A program made the position numbers and the translations under genes. From assembly GCF_026151205.1 (NCBI RefSeq), contig NC_087077.1:2540001-2604000 (forward strand): a stretch of DNA of 64,000 bases. The letters run 5' to 3'. The notes beneath the pieces are model-generated. The model was not told where the DNA came from and did not search any database. It saw only the letters and a program-made list of their open reading frames with translations. Shown here piece by piece: positions 55,984-64,000 of the stretch. Position 1 is the stretch's first letter; each line of letters begins with the position of its first letter. This DNA comes from Bolinopsis microptera (lineage: Eukaryota; Ctenophora; Tentaculata; Lobata; Bolinopsidae).

Positions 55984-58313
55984 GAGATTATAGTTTACCG
56001 AGTATACAACTTCTACTGATGATGAATGATAACGAAAGTAAGCTTCAAGATATTATGACTATGTTGGTGTGCCTTTGCCGGATTTTGGGTGAAAGAAAGG
56101 ACTAATCGATCGTAATTTAGTTAATCAGATAATTTTTGAACCAGACGTGGGTTTGAATTTGTTGTATTTGCATTCAGGAATGCATATTGCATAATCAATA
56201 ATGTAATATGTTGTTCAGTCAACATGTTCTGTTATCATCGTGTACAGTATACAATATTTGTACAGTATACACTATACAGTAAGCAATATTTGTAGAATGT
56301 ATGGTCAATGGTATTTGATAAAGATCAACTTTCATAAGCCAGTTTGTATAAAAGCCACTTTTATAAGTTTATAGTAGTGACCAAACTTTTTGTACAGTTT
56401 ATTTGTAAAACGTATTGAAGGGAGGTTGTAAACCTGTAAATAATTTGTCACATTTTGGTGACCGTTTCAGTGTACATTTTCATAGTTAATTTATTACACA
56501 CATTACATCAGTTATTCAATAGAAGCTTCTGCTTTGCTCTGTCGAGTTATTATCTCACAGTTTTAGTAAATTTCTATACTATACGTAAAATCGGCATGAT
56601 AACCAAGCTCGCTAATTTACAACATTTTTCATAAAAGTTGAATTTGTTATAATTTGAAATATTGTCGTTTTACTTTTCACTTTTAGTTTCACGAGGCACC
56701 CAACTTTTGAGTTAACTTTAATTGAAATTCAAATCCTTAACTCGAACTGAAACCAAACTTAATTAAACTTCACTGAAACATGAAACCAAATAAATATAAA
56801 ATCTAACGGATTTTCTGTAGAATTGCGAGCGTGGACTTGGAGCGTGCTAAATCACTCTACACTCGATCTTCGAGATTTTTTTTAAAAAGTTGATTTTGAA
56901 ACCAACTCGAACCGAAGTATTTTCGGACGCTGACTCTGCATTCCAATTCATCCCCATGACATTGTAAATAGGGTTAAACTTAAAATGCTCCCCTGGCAAG
57001 ATATCGACGAAAAACTTAACGGGTGATAAACGTAACATATTGGTTTCAAATATCAGGACCGTCGACGAGTCCAACTCGGCGCGCGTCCTGGTAGGTTATA
57101 AACCTCAAACCTACAACGAAAAACTGTCATAGCTCGATCACGTGATATGACCGTTTATTGTTTAATAAGGAAGTTGGTCTAATTTATCGTTAGGGTTTCG
57201 GCATATGCTTTTTGTCAGGGATGGGATCAGATTGCATGGAGAGATAGGGTTTCCGGTTTCCGGGTTTCGAATAGTGGTTCATATCAGGGTGCAGGGCCAC
57301 CTAGAGAATTGGTTGAACTCAGAGCAGTGCAGTGCGCGTGTATCGCGTTGTCCACAATTGTTAATGTTAATGAACTAGCCCGGCGCACGCTACTTCATAT
57401 CACTTGTGACTTGCTCTGGCCAAGTTAGCATTTCGGGCCTAGTTAACATGAACTTAACATTTCGAGAAGAAATCGGCGCGCGCTACTTCGACAAAATCTA
57501 AACGAGTAACATCCGTTAAGGTTACCTGGCGCCCCAATATATGTGCGCGGCGTTATTTTCAAGCTTTCTGAGTACGTGAGTACAATTAAATAGATTAGCA
57601 AGCTCTAGATACGTAAGTGTAGGCAGTGCGCCATCGACCGTAAGACGCGCGCGCTGACCATTGAATGGTTTTTTAGCTCGTATTTCGGCCAGCACATTAT
57701 TTCGGAAATAATCAAAAAGTTATAATACTTCCCATATAACAATTTTGTTGAAATTTGGTCAGCGTACGCAAACACTTATGTTTTACTGAACCTAATTTAG
57801 TTTGAGCAATTTCGATGGTCAGAATTTGAATTATCGACGAATTTATACCTATTTTGTCATTTTTAGACCTCTTATTCAAGGCCAATCTCTCACAACTAAA
57901 TTAGGTTCGGTGGGTAAGTATGATTGGAAGGTTCTGACAAATTTTCAGCATGATTCATGTTCAGGAACCGAAGATATGATAACATAATACGACAAAAGTC
58001 AACGAATTTGGTCAAATTACGCAAGTTTTACACCTAATTTTGCTCCAAAAGCCGCGCACCATCAAATATGGCACATAGGCGAAACTCACTGATCATTCCA
58101 AAAAGGTATGAAAAATTTGGTACTGTGAAAATTCTCACAGTCTCTAGAAAACAATGGTACAAAAATTTTGAAAATCCGAGCAAGTTTATTTTTATCGTGC
58201 ACCCCCTAGTAAGTGTAATAAACATTATTTGATACGCGGTCAGAAGTGAATCGCGCTACAACATATCAAATGTATAATCAGAATGGTGATTGATTAAACA
58301 TTAAATTGTATTA
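55984..58313. other. Intergenic region after the dynein gene
   Basis: AT-rich 3' flank followed by sequence with GC-rich words (GGCGCGCG). A block with GTCGACGAGT, CAACTCGGCGCGCGT near 57060-57085 recurs near 58966-58998, and a block GCGCTACTTCGA...CTAAACGAGTAACATCCGT near 57478 recurs near 58606. These mark a diverged dispersed repeat family. No gene recognised. Confidence 0.5.
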
Positions 58314-60030
58314 CATCGCGACCCCCAAAGCTAAATTGTAACCCTCTGTAGAAGTTCAACGATACAGGAGAACTGCGCACTCGTACGCAGCGGGTCACAA
58401 GTGATTGACGGATGTAATATGTATGATGATACTCATTAAATTTTGTTTGCATGTGGCGCGAATCTAAGAAGCAACTTTAAAACGATTACAATATTTGATT
58501 TTTTAAATAGCATAATTTTATAAATTGTGAATAGTTGAGGCAAAAAGGCTTTACGGGCTTTTTCTACTCTATACATTGACCATTGTTAATGATCGGGCCC
58601 GGCGTGCGCTACTTCGAAGAAATTTAGACGAGTAACATCCGTCAACTCTATACACTAAAGACTTGTATAACGTCGCGTCGTGACCCTCATTACAGTGGCA
58701 TTTTTACGATACAGAGGGAGCCGCGCACTCGTGCGCGGCAGGTCATACAACGTATGACATGAATAAAGGTCATACAACGTATGACAACTAAAAACAACAT
58801 ACAAATACATTTCTTATATATTTTTGACTGTAGAATTTTAACGGGTGATAGACGTAAAATATTTATTTCAAATATTAGAACTCTTGGCGCAAACTTTTCA
58901 GCCAATCAGCATCAAAGGCACTTTCTGCCACAATTGACTCGTAATTCGACCTACCAGGATCACCGTCGACGAGTGATCGAGTTCAACTCGGCGCGCGTTT
59001 TGGTAAGCTACAGATATGAAATAGAATTTAGTGGTTTCATTAGTTCTGAAATTATTCTTTTAATCTTTTTTAACCTGAGAAAGGAAACGTACATATTTAA
59101 TTTTGCATTACGTTTATAGACGAAAATAGACGAAAATAATTTTGTGCACTGCTTAGTGCTTTTTAATTTGTGTTTCCGCAGGTAAAATGGCAAATTACTG
59201 ATTTTACTCAAAATTTTGCTCTGACCAGAGCTTTGTCGCTTGCATGTTGCAGTAGCGCGAAACTTAATTGACGATGTCAATTCATCGCAGCTCGGCGAGG
59301 CACAGTATTGCATTTGCGTCGCCGATCTAGCAAGAAGCACAATTGAGTGCGCGGCGCTGCACAGTAACGCATACAGCATAGCGCTATAACGCAAAACAAG
59401 CGCGTCACGCAGTACACATATATACACATGGCTATGTGAACTCAAAGCTCACTGGAAGCCAAATTATGGAAAGAGGTCAAGGGCAGACCCCGTAAGAATT
59501 GGAAGTCCTGCGTACTCGAAGATGCTGCTAAGTTTACAGGTGTTAAAAACATCGACAACAACACAACAGAAGCTTTGGCTACCAACCGAGTACAGTGGAG
59601 ACATATGTTACGCCGCCAACGCGATGTGTGTGATGCAGGCCACTCCAACGACTAGGAGGAGACCTTACCATGTAACATGTATGTATGTGAACTCAAAATT
59701 TAGCAAACAATATTTTAAAAATTTGTTGAGGAAGTTAATTTTTCGCTTATCGAAAAATGTTGTATAAGCATTATATTTTATTTAAGTCGCTAAACATCAA
59801 AAATTAAGAATGTTAAAAAATTAAGCCAATTTCTTAATCATTAATTTTTTTCTGATAAAAATAAAAAATATTCACAATTTAGACTTTCGCGCGCATTTAA
59901 ATTTTGGTACTTTGATGCCATGACATTTTTGTATCACGTGGTGACCCCCACGGTCGCTTCACTATAGTAGAGTTTTGACGATACAGGGGGAGCCGCGCAC
60001 TCGTGCGCGGCGGGTCATACAAAGTATGAC
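58314..60030. repeat. Three copies of a hairpin-bearing module
   Basis: Copies near 58314-58402, 58676-58758 and 59941-60030 share GACCC...ACGATACAGGGGGAG, then a hairpin (GCCGCGCAC-TC-GTGCGCGGC in copies 2 and 3; CTGCGCAC-TC-GTACGCAG in copy 1) and GGGTC. Copies 2 and 3 go on with GTCATACAANGTATGAC, a second palindrome. Copy 1 keeps base pairing at several stem positions despite sequence change. Role unknown. Confidence 0.7.
59447..59683 (+). mobile_element. 5'-truncated LINE insertion with 14-bp target duplication
   Basis: TATGTGAACTCAAA flanks both sides (59433-59446, 59684-59697). Inside, an open frame of 67 codons (59452-59655) encodes the C-terminal tail common to many non-LTR reverse transcriptases: RGRPRKNW-like KGRPRKNWKSC, EALATNRVQWRHM, CDAGHSND then stop. 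The element ends in ATGT units, as LINE 3' ends often do. Only ~240 bp were inserted, with no frame damage, so it looks recent. Flanks are not genic. Confidence 0.88.
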
Positions 60031-60596
60031 AATATATTTTGTAATATGAATTAATTTAAATGTTTTTAATACGATTGTTAATTGACGATGTCAATTCATC
60101 TCAGCTCGGCGCGGCACAGTAGCGCATTTCGCTGATCTAGAGAGAAGCCTCATTGAGTGCGCGGCGCGGCACAGTAACGCATCGCGCTATAAATACGATT
60201 GTGGACAAAAATTATTTAAAAATTAACAAAAATTTTAGGCGCGCCGCGCATATTATATATATGTTCGCTAATTTACACCTTTGTATGAAAATCGAGCGCT
60301 AAAAACTACTGTTAAATTTTCACAAGATAACCTTCAGGAAGTTAGCATTAGCCTGAACTCTCTTCGCTTTTATCTTATTCAATTTTGTTTTACTTAAATT
60401 TTGTTTTACTTAATTAAACACACGTGTTCGGATTCTACGCCCAATCTACAAATGCAGTGCAGAGCTGTGGGACCAGTGGTAAAAGGATCACTTCTCTACT
60501 ACTCTGACTGAAATACTTTCCTCATGCAAACATTTCTTCTCCTTCTCATGGTCACTGCAGATCTTATCTAATGACTTAAAGGTGTTTGAGCCGTAG
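60031..60596. other. Intergenic, no gene seen
   Basis: Contains a second partial copy of TTGACGATGTCAATTCATC...GCTCGGCGCGGCACAGTA (60080-60125), related to 59270-59300. Otherwise nothing recognised. Confidence 0.45.
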
Positions 60597-62493
60597 TTAG
60601 GACTTGTCAAAGAATGTTCTTTCAAAGGGCACATACAGTCCAACAGCTGCACCGACGGGCTTCATCCTCGGTGTTGGTCGTCTTTGTAAATGAAGTTGGT
60701 TAAACAGACAGGAGTGCAGTTCTATCTTTGTTGTACACTTTGCTTTTTGGAGGAAGACCACATTGTGTACTCCATAGCATAGACTTATGATGTCTTGGAA
60801 CTCCTCCCTGTTTAGAATATAGTTGAGGTCCTTCAGTGGTAGTGTTGAGAGCCATGTTGAGGCTCCCTTCTCTCTTGCTTGGTCTACGTGGTTCTTTAGT
60901 TGATGATCTGACTTAGTACAGAGCATCTAGGACCTTTGAGGGAGAATATTCTCTTCTGTTTCCTCAGTTCTTTATTTTCTTTCATCTTGCCCAAATCCAG
61001 CTTGATGACGTCTGGGGGGGGGGGGGGGGGGGGGGGGGGGGCCAATGGCATAAATGGAGAAAATGGAGAATTACTCATAGGTTTTTCCATTTTCTCCATA
61101 GAAATAGTCTCCATTTTATGCCATTTTATGCCATTGAAAACCTGAAAAATTTAGAATTTCGAGAAAAATTATTTAAAAAAAAGATATTTTCCGCCAATAA
61201 TGAACAGGGTATCATGAAACATGGAGAAAAATGGTTTTTAGAAAAACTTTGAAAAATTTAAAAAAATTTTGACTTAGAAAATGTTCGGTCCGAGTCATTT
61301 TCGATACGTACCTCCCGTATCGAGAGCTCCCGATTCCGAGCTCGTGTTGCAAAGGGGAGGCCTGCCTTCCGAGATCGCATTACCTCGAGTCCAAAATTGT
61401 GTATCGAGGGGAAGGTGTGGACTTCGAAAAACCGAAAAAATATTTTCGGCAAATAATGAACAGGGTAGCATAAAACGTGGAAAAAAGCGGTTTTCAGAAA
61501 AAATTTGAAAAATTTTGACCGAAAAAATATTTTCGGCTTATAATGAACAAGGTAGCATGAAACGTGGAGAAAAGTGTTTTTCAGAAAATCTTTGAAAAAT
61601 TTTGACTTAGAAAATTACCCCTCGGTACACAATTTTGGACTCGAGGCTTCCCCCTGGTAATGCGATCTCGGAAGGCAGGCCTCCCCTTTGCAACACGAGC
61701 TCGGAATCGGGAGCTCTCGATACGAGAGGTACGTATCGAGAATGACTCGGGCCGAAAATTTTCTAAGTCAAAATTTTTCAAAGTTTTTCTAAAAACCACT
61801 TTTCTCCACGTTTCATGCTACCCTCTTCATTATTAGCCGAAAATATTTTTTTGGTTTTTCGGTTTACCGAAGTCTACACCTACCCCTCGATACACAAATT
61901 TGGACTCGAGGCTTCCCCCTGGTAATGCGATCTCGGAAGGCAGGCCGAGATCTCACTTCTCAGTGCCTATTACTCTCCCCTATTAGTATTACTCACTCCT
62001 GCTGTAGCCTGTAGAAATAACTTTACACTAGGCTTGAGTAATTATGAGTTTGCCTGAAGTGTGCCTCTACTAACCTAGTATAAGCATCTAGTATCCTACT
62101 ATGAGCTTTCATAAGCTTGTTACGCCCCTAGTAAGCGTAAATAAACATGTTAGGATGTCCAATTTAGGTGTTAAATGGTGTTAAAGATGAAATTTCGAAG
62201 ACAAAATTCATGGCATAAAATGGAGAAAATGGAGAATTACTCATGGGTTTTTCCATTTTCTCCATAGAAAAAGTCTCCATTTTATGCCATTTTATGCCAT
62301 TTTATGCCATTGGCCCCCCCCGTCTGGGTCTTGTTGGTTGATCAAATTCACGAGGTGATGTTCTGACAGGATTGATGATGCCTAGGCCGCTACATTGAAC
62401 AGGGAGTTCGAAGATATCTCTCGTGCTCTTGACTGGGCTACCAAGGAGGGCTGGTGCAGTGTATACTGTCTTCACATTTCTTTTCGTATACAA
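60597..62493 (-). pseudogene. Retroelement ORF relic split by a poly(G)-ended element
   Basis: Two minus-strand pieces, 62321-62493 (ALLGSPVKS, FELPVQCSGLGIINPV) and 60597-61014 (LGKMKENKELRKQK, AREKGASTWLSTLPLKDLNY, EFQDIISLCYG), match consecutive parts of a protein family encoded by animal retroelements (LPVR.GGLGI.NP ... KGASSWL..LPLKEHGF). The element 61015-62320 sits between them, and a 1-nt shift is needed to join the frames. Partial and decayed; the element class is not certain. Confidence 0.65.
61015..62320. mobile_element. Non-autonomous element with poly(G)/poly(C) ends inside a retroelement relic
   Basis: Left end G27-CCAATGGCAT, right end ATGCCATTGG-C7/8, flanked by (C)GTCTG (61009-61014; 62321-62326). 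A ~95-bp palindromic block (ATGGAGAAAATGGAG ... CCATTTTCTCCAT) lies just inside both ends in direct orientation. The interior contains an inverted pair, about 61281-61430 and 61620-61760, with CGAGCTCGGAATCGGGAGC-type arms, and part of a third copy to 61950. Same design as 21345-22037, different sequence. No transposase frame. Confidence 0.8.
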
Positions 62494-62832
62494 GTTTAAT
62501 CTGTTTCATTGGCCAAATTTGGAAGCTGAAATAAGCACTAATTTTTGTTGAAGGCATCTCTTAGAAGAATATTGTTGCTTAAAACGTATATTGAAATTTA
62601 GATTGTTTTGTAGTGGTTTAATATATAGTGTAGTAATATAAGTTCCAAAACGAAGAATACATTAAAACTTCAAACCCCACATTGCTGGGATCCCAGTCAA
62701 TTTTCATGACTTTTCTAATCGAAAATATTTCCTAAGTACCATTCTTTAACCACTGTAACTACCATAAAAACATGCAGTCTTTCACTTGTGTATCCATTCC
62801 ATTTGATTCCACTATTCAGTTAGGCCCCAGTT
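62494..62832 (+). other. Upstream region of dyskerin
   Basis: About 340 bp of AT-rich sequence between the retroelement relic and the DKC1 start. No TATA box or initiator stands out; a promoter is presumably here by position only. Confidence 0.35.
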
Positions 62833-63396
62833 ATGTTGGCTACAGAGACCAAAGTGGTCGAAGTTGGCAAGAAGCCAAAGGTAAAGAAAGAAAAAGTTGC
62901 TGAGAACGCTAATGTAGATGCAGATTTTGTCATAAAACCCTCGACCAAAACTCCAGCACTCGATACGAGCGAGTGGCCAATACTTTTAAAGAACTACGAC
63001 AGATTGAATGTAAGGACTGGACATTACACTCCGCTGACAGAGGGATATTCTCCTACTAAACGTCCTTTGGGTAATAAATCGCATGAAACTTTAACACTGC
63101 TTAAAAATATACAGTAAAAATGACTGCTAACAATTTAAGTTTTTTCCCTATGATCAACCCATGGAAGATGTTTTTTGTTCAGTAAACTGCTTAAAACAGA
63201 TTTATTAAAACATTTAAATATAACACTCTATTCTTGTGTGTAACACGACATATTACAGATCTTCACGTTAGAACTGGGTACATTAATTTGGACAAACCAG
63301 CCAACCCATCCTCTCACGAAGTAGTAGCTTGGATAAAACGTATACTCAGGGTAGAGAAAACTGGGCACAGTGGTACTCTGGATCCCAAAGTTACCG
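62833..63396 (+). CDS. DKC1: Dyskerin (H/ACA snoRNP pseudouridine synthase), first two exons, 3' partial
   Basis: Nucleolar enzyme of the TruB family that converts uridine to pseudouridine in rRNA and snRNA, guided by H/ACA RNAs, and part of telomerase in many animals. Exons 62833-63070 and 63259-63396 (phase 1) encode a Lys-rich N-terminus, then the dyskerin-like domain: [37 protein letters not shown], and the start of the TruB domain [19 protein letters not shown], then [17 protein letters not shown]. The catalytic Asp lies in the GTLDPKVTG motif and is present. The match to animal dyskerin is close. ATG at 62833 gives the usual short basic N-terminus. The next exon is not found before the window ends. 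Confidence 0.96.
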
Positions 63397-64000
63397 GTAA
63401 ATACTTAATATCTCCTTTATCACCCTACGCGCGTGGGGTGGACTCCTGGGGTGGACTTTTATTCAGCGCGTATTTTGTAGCCTGTTCAACTTGACGTTTT
63501 GAATCGTTACTATCTCAATGTCACAGATACACAGAATGTGAGGTGATCATCTTAAAGAGAAACGTCTCAGCTTTCACCTGGTGTAAAGTTTATCTTTGTT
63601 CTCAAAATATAGCTCGCTCAGTGTGCAACAGAAGTTGACATTACAATAACCACGTCCGCGACCGGTCGTCAGATACCGGAGTCTTGCACAAAATTGGGTC
63701 CCTGAATTAAAATTTTATGACACAGTTACGATGAACTAGTGTCTAGGGAAACATTTGGTGAAAATTTGAAGGGTCTACTGTTAATATTGCAAAAGTTATT
63801 GAAAACAAACTAGCTTAATCAGAAGTTTTTGGGAAAATTTCAAATTTTGTACGTAGTGGGGTCTACTGGGGTGGACTCTCGTGACGCACATCTGATGGCG
63901 TGGCTTTTTCAACAGCAGTCAGTACGGCCAATATCAGAGCACAAATTATTGTGAGTAAGACCTTAATGGTCAGCTATGAACCCCTCACTAGAATAGTAAC
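63397..64000 (+). other. Dyskerin intron 2 (to the window edge)
   Basis: No continuation of the TruB domain (expected CLIVC-type start) is seen up to 64000. A phrase GGGTGGACT...GGGGTGGACT occurs near 63435 and again near 63860. Dyskerin introns host H/ACA snoRNAs in some animals, but I could not identify box H and ACA with confidence. Confidence 0.5.

Noticed and set aside
63397-64000. H/ACA snoRNA in the dyskerin intron
   Set aside because: No convincing hairpin-H-hairpin-ACA layout could be seen by eye.

Overview
The window is nuclear DNA of an animal. It has AT-rich intergenic sequence, many short exons joined by GT-AG introns, a rhodopsin-class GPCR, a kringle protein, dyskerin, and copia, Penelope-like and LINE fragments. 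I cannot name the phylum from sequence alone; an invertebrate, possibly an early-branching lineage, is a guess.

About 54 kb (1323 to 55405, + strand) is one gene for a highly divergent dynein heavy chain. I traced 76 exons by splice sites and phase, and they join into one open frame of about 4,380 codons; the 5' end lies left of the window. Domain order is stem, linker, AAA1 to AAA4, stalk, AAA5, AAA6 and C-terminal region. The motor is unusual: AAA1 keeps its P-loop but has no recognisable Walker B acidic pair, AAA4 has no P-loop, and a Pro/Ser-rich tail carries 13-residue repeats. DNHD1-like is the best guess among dynein classes.

Five other genes lie in its introns, all on the opposite strand: an intronless GPCR (9162-10220), a small secreted Cys peptide (17073-17279), a secreted two-kringle protein (23437-24616), a 3-exon MFS transporter (37944-39587) and an intronless dynamin/DRP1-class GTPase (50166-52100). 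The introns also hold many mobile elements: foldbacks, two elements ending in poly(G)/poly(C), a Penelope-like element split into a minisatellite, and a copia RT fragment. In three introns the tandem repeat unit includes a copy of the flanking exon-intron junction, so splice sites are amplified in series (around 4154, 12085 and 19687).

From 55984 to 62832 there is intergenic DNA with dispersed hairpin repeats, a 5'-truncated LINE with a 14-bp target duplication, and a retroelement relic interrupted by a poly(G)-ended element. At 62833 the dyskerin gene (DKC1) begins on the + strand; its first two exons are present and it runs off the right edge.

Two reading frames (dynein tail, DRP1 C-terminus) each look broken by one missing A in an A-run, so assembly indels should be considered.
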